Assembly (NCBI GenBank): GCA_016648135.1
Contig: JADDOH010002619.1
Location: 88,919 to 152,918 of the forward strand
Reading direction: 5' to 3'
Length of the DNA: 64,000 nucleotides
DNA from: Agrypnia vestita
Lineage: Eukaryota > Arthropoda > Insecta > Trichoptera > Phryganeidae
A program made the position numbers and the translations under genes. Below are positions 43,828-54,680 of the stretch, piece after piece. The stretch's first letter is position 1; each line of letters starts with the position of its first letter. Under the pieces are notes generated by a model, which saw only the letters and a program-made list of their open reading frames with translations, made no database searches and had not been told where the DNA came from.

Positions 43828-45113
43828 TTAGGTCCTTACATATGAAATTGACGTTTAGTATGGGAGGAACATAAAGCCGATTTTTTTTTATTATAATATA
43901 TTTATTTAATCAAAGTATGTACCATTGCTATGTATGCACTTTTGCCATCTCATAGGTAGTTCATCGATCCCTTTACTAAAAAAACCATTCGGACGGGAAT
44001 CAATAAAATCTTTGAAGGTGGTTTGGACTGCCCCATCGGAGTTGAATTTTTTCCTTTGCAAGAAGTTATCCAAATTTCGAAAAAAATGGTAATCTGTTGG
44101 GGCAAGGTCCGGAGAGTACGGTGGATGTCTTAGACATTCCAATTGAAGCTCCTCTAATTTGGTAGCCGTCTGTTGTGCAGTGTGTGGTCTAGCGTTATCA
44201 TGAAGCAGCAGTGGCCTAGAGCGATTAACCAGCCTCGGTTGTTTAGCAGCTAGCTTTTCCATCATGGTTTGCAGTTGCTGACAATAGACATCTGCCGTAA
44301 TCGTCTGGCCAGATTTAAGAAAGCTGTAGTGAACGACACCAGCACTAGTCCACCAAACGCTCACAAGTAACTTTTTTGGAGTCAATTTTCGCTTGGGGCA
44401 TGGTTTGGCTGGTTCGGCAGGGTTCAGCCATTGCGATGAGCGCTTCCGATTATCGTACAGGATCCACTTTTCATCACAGGTAATGATTCGATTTAAAATC
44501 CCCTCATTATTGTGCCGGTTGAGTAATGCAACGCAGCAGTCAACGCGCGTTTGTTGATTTGCTTCACTCAATTCGTGAGGTACCCACCTTTCAAGCTTTT
44601 TCACATTACCAATTTGCTTCAAGTGGATTAAAACAGTTTTATCACTAACACCGCAGCCTGCAGCTAACTCGGATGTGGTTTGCGATGGATCCGCTTCCAC
44701 AATAGCCTTTAATTCTTCATTATCAACTTTGGTCTCCGGCCGTCCACGGGGCTTGTTCTGCAGGTGGAAATTTCCAGAACGAAAACGTTGGAACCAAAAA
44801 CGCACTGTGTTTTCTTTTGCGGCACCGTGGCCATACACATCATTAATCCTTCGAGCCGTTTCTGCAGCACTGGTGCCACGGTGGAACTCGTACTCGTAAA
44901 TAACGCGATATTTCAAGTTTTTCATTTTGTAAACTGAGTGGCGCAAAGAAAAAAACAATTGAGGAAAAAACAAATGAATTATAATTTTCAAAACACAAAT
45001 ACATGAGTAAGTAGCTGTATAAATTTGGATTTGGAATTCCTAACCAAAGAGAAGATATTTGAGATCAAATTTGCCAGTACGGCAAAACCTCAATTTCATA
45101 TGTAAGGACCTAA
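43828..45113 (-). mobile_element. Full-length mariner transposon
   Basis: 1286 bp between TA (43826-43827) and TA (45114-45115). The first 24 bp, starting TTAGGTCCTTACATATGAAA, are repeated in perfect inverse at the right end. It has one uninterrupted transposase gene on the minus strand. Size, TA duplication and a single 339-codon gene are standard for mariner. Lack of stops and identical termini suggest a young, possibly autonomous copy. Confidence 0.96.
43906..44925 (-). CDS. Mariner transposase (DD34D), apparently intact
   Basis: 339 codons from MKNLKYRVIYEYEFHRGTSA; an ATG 22 codons further upstream is in frame but would give an odd hydrophobic extension. The N-terminus has two helix-turn-helix units (VRFWFQRFRSGNFHLQNKPR GRP, and TTSELAAGCGVSDKTVLIHL). 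The landmark WVPHEL is present. Catalytic residues sit in ITCDEKWILYDN, LLHDNARPHTAQQ and YSPDLAPTDYHFF; I count exactly 34 residues between the second and third Asp, the mariner DD34D signature. The C-terminus ends RWQKCIHSNGTYFD. It cuts and pastes the element at TA sites. No frameshift or stop is seen. Confidence 0.96.
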   Translation of the reverse strand: MKNLKYRVIYEYEFHRGTSAAETARRINDVYGHGAAKENTVRFWFQRFRSGNFHLQNKPRGRPETKVDNEELKAIVEADPSQTTSELAAGCGVSDKTVLIHLKQIGNVKKLERWVPHELSEANQQTRVDCCVALLNRHNNEGILNRIITCDEKWILYDNRKRSSQWLNPAEPAKPCPKRKLTPKKLLVSVWWTSAGVVHYSFLKSGQTITADVYCQQLQTMMEKLAAKQPRLVNRSRPLLLHDNARPHTAQQTATKLEELQLECLRHPPYSPDLAPTDYHFFRNLDNFLQRKKFNSDGAVQTTFKDFIDSRPNGFFSKGIDELPMRWQKCIHSNGTYFD

Positions 45114-45178
45114 TATTAAACTATCGGATATTAATCGTTGTTTTTAAATATTTTCGTGGAATATTTTAAAAATCCGTG

Positions 45179-45251
45179 TTTTTATTAGCGCAACGGATAA
45201 TGCGTCTGACTACGGATCAGAAGATTCCAGGTTCGAATCCTGGCAGGATCG
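45179..45251 (+). pseudogene. tRNA-Arg(ACG), 5' acceptor strand missing
   Basis: D arm GCGCAACGGATAATGCG, anticodon arm TCTGACTACGGATCAGA (7-base loop CTACGGA, anticodon ACG), T arm CCAGGTTCGAATCCTGG and 3' acceptor CAGGATC with discriminator G, followed by an 11-T run (terminator). The 5' acceptor strand should read GATCCTG but is TTTTTAT, contributed by repeat R2. The internal A and B boxes survive, so it might still be transcribed, but the product could not form a normal acceptor stem. Confidence 0.8.
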
Positions 45252-45297
45252 ATTTTTTTTTTACGGTCGAGAATATTTTGTTTGTTACTGAATAAAC

Positions 45298-45838
45298 CAG
45301 CAGTAAGCAATCGGCTATCGCCGATTGTTTACTGCTAAGCCCTGCAGGCGGTTATTGTGGCCGCTCCGCGGCCAATTGTGCTTGATGTGCAGCAAACACA
45401 ATTGTTTACCTATGCCTATGTCAACCGCTTCGCGGCCGAATGTACCTGGCAAATTTCCATTTCTGCTATTATTTTTTCTGCACATGTTTTATATTTTTAT
45501 ATTAATTTTTTTTATTATGTAACAAACCAAATTAAACAAAGAGTAATTTTTTATAATTATAATGTTGTATAACATGTTCAAAATATTAATTTTAAAACTC
45601 CGCTCTGACTTATTAATCGGTTAGAAATACTGAATAAATACTTTGTCTTAATTATATCTAAACTACCCGCAATTAAAAGTAGAAATTTGCTATATACAAT
45701 TGGCCGTGAAGCGGCTGACGTAGGCATAGGTAAACACAATGGCCACGCAGTGGCCACCGTTGGCCGCGAAGCGGCCACAATAGTCGCCCGCAGGGCCTAG
45801 CAGTAAGCAATCGGCGAAGCCGATTGCTTTCCTGCTAG
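45298..45838. mobile_element. String-of-hairpins repeat, two inverted halves
   Basis: The left half (CAGCAGTAAGCAATCGGCTA ..., GGCCGCTCCGCGGCC, GCAAACACAATTGTTTACC) and the right half, its inverse (... GGTAAACACAATGGCCACGC AGTGGCCACC ... CGATTGCTTTCCTGCTAG), enclose about 200 bp of AT-rich DNA. Each half resembles 9499-9785. The arrangement looks like a non-autonomous element bounded by hairpin-rich inverted termini. Confidence 0.7.
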
Positions 45839-45839
45839 T

Positions 45840-48800
45840 TTATTATAAATGCTCTCTGCGTGTGATAAATATACGTAGCCCTGCCATAAATACTGTTACG
45901 AAGTTATTGGATTATATTAAAAAACACTTTATATGTTACAAAGGATATTTTATATTGTTACACTTATATGTATTAAGGGAGTATTCTAGTCTAGAGGCAC
46001 GAATTTCGGGCGTTTTTTAGAGCTTTGTAAAAAAGAAACAAGGAATATTTTTGGCATACATTTTTTTAAAATTCGTTTATTTATATTTTAAGAATACATC
46101 AAAAATAAAAAAAAATAAAAAAATCAGAACTCGAAAAGTTATCGGCCGGTAAAGCGGGCGGGCCAAAAAAAAGGGATATCCTGGCGGACATGGTTCCGAC
46201 CCTTGTGGTCATCTGAAACATAAAAATCCAACGGATTCTTAATAAGTTAAGATATCGCTATCGCCCCTACCTCGGAAAAATAAAAATAAATGGCGGCGGT
46301 TTGAAAAAAATTTTTTTTTTCACGTTTTACCGAAAGCAAGTTTAAAAGCAGTTATTTTACATTTAAAAATGATACATTTTTGACACTTCACGCCATGGAT
46401 GCCCATATAAAAATTATATTTTTGCTGTTTTATTCATAGAAATTGACAAATCACGTTTATCATAAGTGGGCCCATTCATTATCTTTCATGTCCTGCATTA
46501 CGCCGGCGCGGCGCGGCGGCTTGCCATGCATTATAATTATTAGCTGAGAAAAAATCATTGTGAATTTGAATTTGAATTTGGAGATTATTGTACCCAAGAG
46601 CTTATCTCCGTTTTTAACACAAAATTGGCCCTTTTCCCTACCGTATACGATAAGGAAGGATAATTTTCTATGGTTTCTTGTGTCAGAAATGTTTCGTTTT
46701 GCTTTTAAACTGGCTTGCGCCAAAATTTGACATCATTTATGTAATCAGGACCCTTTATTACGCCAGGGAATTTTTTTTTATGAAATTTGTTTCGTTTGTA
46801 CCTATTACTAACTTATTCCGACTCTTTTATCGTTCGATTATTAAAACACGAAATGGAATAATAAATTGAGCACGACTAAAGGGAAAATTATTCAAAATAG
46901 CGAACAAACGGAATAAAGATAAAAAAACTGGCACGAAGCTACGTACTATCCGGATAGCTTGATTTAAAAATGCTTAAAATGCTTTCTGACCGACTGATTC
47001 TAAAAATATTTAAAACCGTATATACTGCGGTTTGCCGGAAGGAAGCCACGGGAAGCCGCGTTTTAGGCTTAAAGGATATTGCTTTAAAAATTCAAAAATA
47101 TCTGTATTTGATTAAGGGAATGAAAAAGCTTCGGACGCCGATGGCGCTAGTGAAAATAACAACATACATATATACGACTTCCAAAAATGTGATAGATGTG
47201 GTATTCTATCACGGGTGGAAATGTTGAACGTTTCATTGTGTAAAGTGATCACTTAAGCCAACCGTACGATAGGTTGCAACCCCTATGAACACCCAAAGAC
47301 TTCCATACCTACTTTCCCATAAAAAATATAATTTCGTCTCTATGAGACATCTATAATATATATCTTGATTATTTTCAAATTGATCTCTTGAAAAGTTGCG
47401 ATTTAAAATTTTAGCTTGTATTCAGTTGTAGTTGAAATAAATGATTAAAATATAAATTTAATGTTTACATTTATTTTTGGTTAAGGACATCCTAGTCACG
47501 CGGAATATACAAAGGTGCACTAATAGGAATGTATTTTAACATTGTTCTTTGCTTGCGCTTTGTGCATTGCTAAAGCACAATCGAGAGCTTTGTCCGTCTC
47601 GTTACTTCAAATCATTTGTTTCAGTAAAAATTGTGTCTGTATTTTCGGAATACAGCTATCTGCATCGCCGCGTGAAACACGTCGGGTTAACAATCCCTCC
47701 GTCCTCGCACTTGTCACATTTGAATGGGGCCCGCGTCACAATCGGCTCCGCAGATCGCACGTCGCCCGCGAGGCATTGTTTGCTCGAGCAGAGTCGCCGT
47801 CACACCGTGTGTGCCATCTTTGTTAACAGCAGACTGATTTCCCGCAATAAACGCGTGATTCGGGGAGGCGAGGCCAATTAAAATAGCTCCAGCTTCGCGG
47901 AACTGGCGTGGACGTCTTCAGGCCGGACCGGATCTTCCCTCGGGTCTTCGCCAGCGGTACACTGAAGCCGTGTATTCACCAGGGGACAAATAGCGCTACA
48001 TTCCGCGCGGCATGTCGCATCAACATCTGCGCTCGTGTTTCGGGGACGATGACGCGGTCATTTGACGTGTACACACCGGGAGTCACATATCACCTGTCGC
48101 GGAAATGTCGCCCGATTAGGTTATGATGATTAGTGCTGCGCATCTATTTATTCTAACGAGTTTATCGAAACGTAAGAGGAGAAAAAGGTGGTGGGTGCGA
48201 AATTATTTACTGCAAAGAGAAAGAAGGATGGATATTCTATGCGATCTTCGAATGTCTGACGGATCTTTTGTCAATTTCACTCGAATGACAACAACTGATT
48301 TTGAAACAAATGTGTTTGATCACAAATAATCGGGCTTTCCATAGCCAAGCAAGACACAATATTACGGAACGCTGTTGGCCCTCACATCAGACTTGCAATT
48401 ACTGCTCAATTAGAGCTCGATCAGTTGGATAACATCTCGTTTCCCAACACTAATGTCATGTTGAGTGGTATACAGTTACAGCGCATGCGCATTCACTTGT
48501 AAACATACCACGTGGTACAGACGCGCGGCGCGATGTCGCTGTGAGCTCGCTCGGGAACCGTGCGCATGGCAACGTTTCCGCGGCACGTAGAAATGCCGCG
48601 CTATGTTGTGCGCGACGTCGCGGAACAGTGCGCGACGTTGCAACGTCACGTAGACTCTATGCCGCGCGTGCTGTTGAGAGACAATTTGTCCCCTATTGAA
48701 TACATGGCTTAATTCTGTTTCTGTTGCGGGTGTGCCTTTCATAAAGAGAGACAAATATCGCTGATTCAATTTGAATTAACAACGTTGCTTTGGCGGTTAC

Positions 48801-49198
48801 CACAATGAGTAGATTGTGCTAATTTGGTTTCTGTTGTGAATTATGTAATGCATTTTGCGCGGCTGTTTCAATTTTTGAATAAATATGTAGCAAAAATTTA
48901 TATGAATTATAAAATATCTTTGTGATTTTATTTTAATTTTATTTAGTTTATTACAAACAAAGGCATGACGTGCTTATAAATTTTGTGCATGATAGTATAC
49001 CATAATGTCATCTAGATAATTCGTATTATGTTACATTATTATATTACAAAACGTGTAGTCACACAAGTAAGTTATTTTATCTGTTGCATCAATGATCATA
49101 TTGTCAATTGCAATAAAATGTTATTTTTGAATTTTGATTTGTTTTCTGAAAATGTGTCTAAATGGAACTATTGTTTTAATTTCACAAAGAACATTTCG
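45840..49198. other. Intron segment, mostly unassigned
   Basis: 45840-46960 is AT-rich with poly-A/T runs. 46970-47260 contains a short frame without recognisable motifs. 47540-48130 is of moderate GC, looks unique and has no convincing gene. 48480-48690 is GC-rich with GCGCGACGTCGCG and GCGCGACGTTGC palindromic blocks. 48780-49198 is AT-rich. No exon of SMG6 is expected here, since the flanking exons join in phase. Confidence 0.45.
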
Positions 49199-50240
49199 TA
49201 TAGGTCTTTTCGTTTAGGTCTTTTCGTATACGGGGGGGGGTACGGTATTTTTTGTCGATACGGGTAATGCTAGTTTGTTTACTTAATTTCCATATAATAA
49301 TACATTATTTAAACATTATGTAAAAAAAAATTCATTGCAAAATATTTATATTTAAGCGAGTGGCAGTGAATCTCCGGAGGCGCCTCGAAAAAAGTTGTTT
49401 TGCGGTGTACATCATAAATCGCAACAGAATAAAAAAAAAACTAAAATCACTTGTTAAAGGAGATGTTTCTTGAGGTAACCGCGTGAGGTTTTTTTTTTCG
49501 ATTTTTCAATTTTTGGTAGCACTTGGAAGCAAAACACCGATTTTCGCTAAAAAATCGGCCAATTTGTTACTGTAAAATTAATAATTATTTTTAAAAAAAT
49601 CTCTCGGGGATACCTAATGAATTGCGTGAAGCAGTACTGTGCAAAATTTCAAAACGATCGGTCCAGTAGATTTTGAGTTATGTCGTACACGGACATTAAA
49701 AATGACAAGTTTCAGAAAAACGCCTTAAAGTTTTGCACACTATAAAATTCAAAATAAAACTCGACGATTATTATATACTTACACAGAGTCGTCGATGCCA
49801 GGTCCATACAGCAAAGAGTTTTCATCAAGAAGATCTAGAGCATCTTTTTGTCCTTGTCCACCAAAAACTCTTCCAATACAATAGCGCGTCCGGTAATCAT
49901 CAGGTAAGCGCGTCCCTCACCTGCCCTAGCAGGTATAGAAAATTTTTCGACAATTTTTCTCCGATTGACTTGAAATTTTGACACAATATTCTTGCGATGT
50001 TATACATTAATTTAAAAAATTAAAATAAAAATGCAAAAAAATAGTTAAAAACCTTACCCCCCCCCATAAGCTTGCAATTGAGTTAGTGTGGGTGCAGTGC
50101 GTAATACGCACAATGTTTCGTTGGGTTAAGTTTATGGGTACGCCCCTCTCGTATCCGTAAACTTATCACAACGAAACAATGCGCGTATTACGCACGTACC
50201 CACACTAACTCAATTGCAAGCTTATATGAAAAGACCTACA
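49199..50240. mobile_element. Foldback element with a long terminal palindrome
   Basis: GTATAGGTCTTTTCGT at 49198 is inverted at the right end as ATATGAAAAGACCTACAC. The right end is itself a palindrome of about 160 bp (50067-50226): CATAAGCTTGCAATTGAGTT AGTGTGGGT ... and its inverse, including GTGCGTAATACGCAC. G and C homopolymers (49231-49239 and 50056-50064) lie near both ends. The interior is non-coding, with the run AAAATTTCAAAACGATCGGT. Confidence 0.6.
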
Positions 50241-50749
50241 CCAAGGTAATGATGATATTGTACTTTTAATATCTGATGTGTGAAGTAACGTTATTTAGAC
50301 CTCTGGACTATTTACACTAAAATGTTAAACGTAAGATTAAATTTCAAAATATTTTCTCGGTTTCAGTTGAGAATTTGAATGTTTTACGCTCTGCGACGCT
50401 CGGATTCGCGCCGTTTGCTTCATATAAATAAAGTTTGGTCGGGCGGTCTCGCTCCGGTGTGATGCTGCATTATCGTTTTATTACTCGGGGCCAATCGTTA
50501 TCTGCGCCCTGCTCGGGAACGGTTCGTGAATATCAATTCCTGAAATTTATTCAAGAAAATTACTCAAGTTATGCTGAAGTCAACACGGATGATTTAATCT
50601 TCGCCACTTCCTGCTTTGTTATCGAAAATGTGCAATTACTAAAAATATCCCTCTTTTTTCTGTCTCGCATGTTAATGCAGACGCGCCGGTCTTCAAGGTA
50701 GAAATTATTTCGGCAGTTATTAATTTTCATCTCTACCAGTAAATTAATG

Positions 50750-51600
50750 AAGACCCGACCAGTAACTGACTATCTAGTCACGCCCTCTGCTTCTGCTGCC
50801 TTCAACACTTGCCTCACAAATTTTCTTTACTATACTTTCCTCGCTCATCCGTTCCACACGGCAAAACCACCTCAGCGATCCTTTTTTCTTATATCTAACT
50901 ATTACGCCACAGCCAGCATTACACTAACCTCTAATTCATTCATTCTCTTCTTTATCGTTATATGTGACCGCATTTCACCGCATTCAGTGTGGTCAATTCT
51001 AGGCTTCGTTTCCATGCATCAGAGTGGGCACCAGGACTCCATTGTATACCGCTAGTCTTCCTTCCTTTGACTTTCCTTTCCTTTTTATTGGCCATCATTG
51101 CATTCAGAGCACCATTTACTTTGTTTCCGCATCCACTCTCCTTTCGTTATCATTCCCAGCCTTGCCGTGTTCACTAAACGTACTTCCCAAACACACAAAA
51201 CTTGTTCTAAGCATTCATTGCTTATTATTATATCACACTTCGTAACTTTTTCGCCTCTTTCGAACACCATCAATTTTGATTTGCTTACATTAATTAGAAG
51301 TTCTTTCTCCATGCATACAACGGAAATTATAGTCACTATGCACTACAAATCAGCTTTATTTTTAGCCACTATATCTGCATAGTAGACATGATGTGGTGAA
51401 CCCTTCGATTCTCGCTCATATTTATAATTCCTTCAGTTCTTTCACACAATTGTCCATGTACAGGTTGAAAAGCCACGGTGACATTACGCATTCCCGTTTG
51501 ACAAATTTTGTAATTTCAAACCATGATATGTATTGTATGCCTCGTTAATTCTTTTACAAGCACTACTTCCCTCATACAAGGAGGCAATTGCCTGAATGAA
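50750..51600 (-). pseudogene. LINE reverse-transcriptase fragment (degenerate)
   Basis: Read on the minus strand in changing frames: ECVMSPWLFNLYMDNCVKEL, then YYADIVAKNKADL at the catalytic box (YADD decayed to YADI), ELLINVSKSKLMVFERGEKV TKCDIIISNECLEQV, and NGVLVPTLMHGNEA. These are RT motifs 4-6 and the segment after the palm. The copy has several stops and frameshifts. It ends near an insertion at about 51600. Confidence 0.75.
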
Positions 51601-51835
51601 ATGAAAGTCTTTATTTAAAAGAAAATAATACATAAATACATATCATTATACATAAAGAAACATAATAATATACAGTAAGAAAATACAATTAGAAGCAAAG
51701 TAAATAGGGTAATCTATGGTGGCATCTACAGGTAAATTTCGTCGGCCGAGGCGGGCCGCGATGCGCTAGAGAGAGAGAATGAGATTGTCTTTCTTCCGTT
51801 ACGCTCTAGCATCGGTCGTACGCCTCTTGTAACCA

Positions 51836-51975
51836 ACCTCACACTTTTCTAGGGGATGGACGGCTTCCGCAACATCCTTCCTACTTCTGCCTGTGATGTC
51901 CAGGTCGTCCGCATACGCTACAAATTGTGTAGTTCTGTTGAGAATCGTTCCTGTAATTTTTTTGTATGTCCTTAA
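51836..51975 (-). pseudogene. LINE reverse-transcriptase fragment with YADD
   Basis: One frame reads TGTILNRTTQFVAYADDLDI TGRSRKDVAEAVHPLEK: the catalytic YADD box preceded by QFVA, as in RTE/Jockey-like insect LINEs. It overlaps the same protein region as 51340-51390, so it is from a different copy. Upstream and downstream parts are lost. Confidence 0.75.
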
Positions 51976-52090
51976 AATCCTTGATCCACTTTCTTGACGC
52001 GTTGTTCAATATATTTATTTAACATTCATACAATTTACTTTTCAGTACAACGATCTGTCTTCTTTTTCTTCTTCCTTGCACTGTCCCAAC

Positions 52091-52412
52091 TCATTGCCTT
52101 GGTAGGTTGTTGGGGTCGGCTCTTCTCAGGCTACATATTCTTCGGTTCTGTGTATCGCTTTCATCCAGGCTGTTTCTCTGTAATATTTTGTTGCATCGAG
52201 TCATGCAGGAGTTCTTTGGTCTTCCTCTGGATGACTGTCGATGAAACTCCACAGACATTGCCTGCTTCACTGTGTGGTCTGGTGGTCTCCGTCGTATGTG
52301 CCCATACCATCTCAACTGTCGCTCCTCCAGCTTACTGTTTATGTCCGTGACACCCAGGATGTTCCACACCTGTTCTATGGTCGACATCCGCTGCACATCA
52401 TCTGTCTCTAAA
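52091..52412 (-). pseudogene. LINE ORF2 C-terminal fragment (LRWYGHIRR)
   Basis: ETDDVQRMSTIEQVWNILGV, LEERQLRWYGHIRRRPPDHT and RGRPKNSCMTRCNKI, with RICSLRRADPNNLPRQ at the end, match the conserved LINE tail (L-E-R-LRWYGH-RR...RGRPK--W). The Trp normally following RGRPK is replaced. It is a 5' truncated, inactive copy. The long frame to 52636 contains unrelated upstream sequence. Confidence 0.75.
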
Positions 52413-52579
52413 TAAATACATATTAAATACAACGTTATATGTGTATTTAATATTAATTTATTTGCCCGAACCACCTTTTTCTTAAGTACGCTCATCTCGG
52501 CCTTTAGTCTTGTAGCGCATTCCTGCAGCTCTCGTCCTTTGGGTGTTTTGAGGTCCTCCTCTTGCGTAATATTTTTCTC

Positions 52580-53110
52580 GCAATTGTTGGTTTCTCGCGA
52601 GCCGAGATTAATTACGCCCCCGTGGCCGGCCTGCAATTATGCCGGGCCGCATTATTTATTACGAAGAGCCCGTCTCGGAAGACGGGGGCCCCGCGCCAAT
52701 CTCGATAATGGGCGAGGGGCGCGTCGCGCAATTACGCCGGCACTTAGTTTTTGGAGGGTCTAATTGCGCCGTATTCGCGATGTTTTGACAATGGCGATTC
52801 GGGAGCCGCCCGGCCCTCATTACCAGCCCCGGCGCAATGGAGAAGGTAAAACGCCTTTGGAGGTTCGGCGATAATTTATGCCCGTATAATTTGCCCTTAT
52901 TACAGTACCGGGCCGCGTCATTATTGCGGTCGTCCAACTTCCCGAGGTGTGACGACCTTTCAAAATTGTTTACCCAACTTCATACTGATCTGTTATATTT
53001 GTGTGGATGCTGCGATGAATCAGAAGACGCGTGTGTTCTAACGTCGGGGGTCACCAGATATAGGGATGACTCCGTCTGAGTCACCAGAATGTAGGGTATC
53101 GCGTCTCGGA
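52580..53110. promoter_or_regulatory. Moderate-GC, motif-rich island (candidate conserved non-coding)
   Basis: This block contrasts with its AT-rich surroundings and shows many ATTA/TAAT cores embedded in GC context, such as GAGATTAATTACGCCCCC, GCAATTATGCCGGGCCGC, CGCGCAATTACGCCGGC and TCTAATTGCGCCG. It has no coding frame I trust and no transposon ends. Such composition fits a conserved cis-regulatory element, possibly for a neighbouring gene, but this is inference only. Confidence 0.3.
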
Positions 53111-53394
53111 TCCCACTTTTGTTCGATGTATTACAGGATGAAAAACGGCTGATATGAACAGAAAACCGTGGTCGGTTTTAAAGAGTTTATTTATTTTCGA
53201 ATTACAGTAAGTGCATTGCCGTTCGACCTTAATTACGTATAATTAACTTAATTAAAAAAAAACAATAATTTAATGAATATGCTATTTCAAAGTTTTGGAT
53301 CCAACTTATTGCTTTTATCTGACTTATTATTTTGTATGTATTATCAGTAATTAAAAGATCGACGACGACTGGTACAAAAGTTCCGTGAAACAAA

Positions 53395-53712
53395 CTAACC
53401 CATAAAAAAGAAGTTTTTATTGTACATACTCCCTTTCTTATTTACTAGTTGAAACAGGTCTCGTGCCTACCCCACGCGTCGGGCTCGTATCGGGCGACGC
53501 TACGAAAGGGAGTAATAAAAAATTTCGAAAAATCCAAAATTATACTATAATTATTAAAAAATTTTAAACGAAAATTTCTTAGATCATTTTTATCATCTCC
53601 ACGAGTCTGGATGCAAAGTTTCACTTTGATTGGATCACGGGAAAAGGGTAAAAATCGATCCAAAGTTTTTTCGGCAGACAAGCATACGATACGAGTTAAA
53701 AGAAAGAGAGTA
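53395..53712 (-). repeat. Dispersed interspersed repeat, copy 3
   Basis: Inverse of the 181/37880 blocks: AACCCATAAAAAAGAAGTTT at 53398, then TCCACGAGTCTGGATGCAAA at 53599 and ACAAGCATACGATACGAGTT near 53679. More diverged than the other two. Confidence 0.65.
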
Positions 53713-54680
53713 AAAAAGCACTAAAACTCTTATGAATTTGGTGAAAAAGGAAACTCTGTTAATATGTCTGTGATTTTTATTAAAAGTTAAAAAAAAAAAC
53801 TTTTGAAAAAAGAGAAATGCCATTAAAACTTTCGGGCGAGAAAGGTCGTGCACACGCAGAATACCCCGGATAGCTCTCGACTAGAAGGCCAGAAAGGCCT
53901 CCGACCAGAAGTCGATACCCACCGCAGAATATCCCACAAAACTAGCCAGAAAATTATCGGGATCTCGGTGAAAGTAAAAAATGAAATTGGGCAAAGATGA
54001 GGCAAAGTGTTGAAGTGTTGAGCGCGGCCGTACTATCTCCGCCCACGCGGTGAGTTATTCGAGTAAGTCGTGGCTAAAGCTCCCGCGGTCTTGTTACTGT
54101 TGCGAATAAGTGCACAGCGAGTGTCATGTCTCGGCCCATTCAATGGGGTCTACATCCAATTGATGTGTTCCCGTCCGATGATTGGTGGAGGTGTTTCGTA
54201 TTTATTTGATCCTTGGCGCTATCTATTTAAAGAGTTTTACGACTGACGTGGAAGCTGCGCGGACGATGGGATTTATACGTTGCTGCGGGCAGTTTCCTCC
54301 GAGTGATATTTCCATTTGGATTGCTCCGATGGCGCACGATTGCATATCGACTGACTTTATATTAATTTGATACTAATTAATGGTCTGCACTTAAAATGAA
54401 TATGCGCTTGCAGCCTCCTAACTTCTCTTTTTAATTACTTTATACAGCTTTTCATTTCTTACTTCCTGTCGTTTTTATGTTATTACAGCTTTGTTAATTA
54501 TTTTAACACGCGGTTTTATGTGTACAACATCCGGTGGAAATGATATGGTTAAATGAAAATAGTATTATTGTGTCTCTCCTTTCGGTAATAACGTCTGGAG
54601 GATTCTGTAAGTGCGGTGTCTTGGAGTTGATGGTTTCTGTTGTCTGCTGGCATTGCTGACTGTTCCGCCCTCTTCCGCAG

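Larger units (their letters stand above)
43676..45180. repeat. Dispersed repeat R2, copy split by mariner
   Basis: Reverse-complement relative of 12660-12895. The left part (ATATATTAATTACGCCAGCC ... GAATACGAACAAACTGATAT) and the right part (AAACTATCGGATATTAATCG ... TCGTGGAATATTTTAAAAAT CCGTGT) flank the mariner. The repeat ends exactly where the damaged tRNA-Arg begins. Confidence 0.7.
34235..54680. other. Giant SMG6 intron (20.4 kb)
   Basis: Bounded by GTGAGT at 34235 and ctcttccgcag at 54680. Elements identified within are listed separately. Segments not assigned to any repeat are 34800-35350, 36640-37300, 41290-42115, 42850-43670, 45840-49190, 50245-50740 and 52580-54680. Of these, 43080-43560, 47540-48130, 52580-53110 and 54000-54380 are noticeably less AT-rich and look non-repetitive. 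The rest is AT-rich. Confidence 0.55.

Noticed and set aside
44675..44899. Plus-strand 74-codon frame
   Set aside because: Antisense shadow of the mariner transposase.
49199..50240. The AAAATTTCAAAACGATCGGT region as a gene or viral relic
   Set aside because: No frame of convincing length or motif; such sequence fits non-coding repeat interior.
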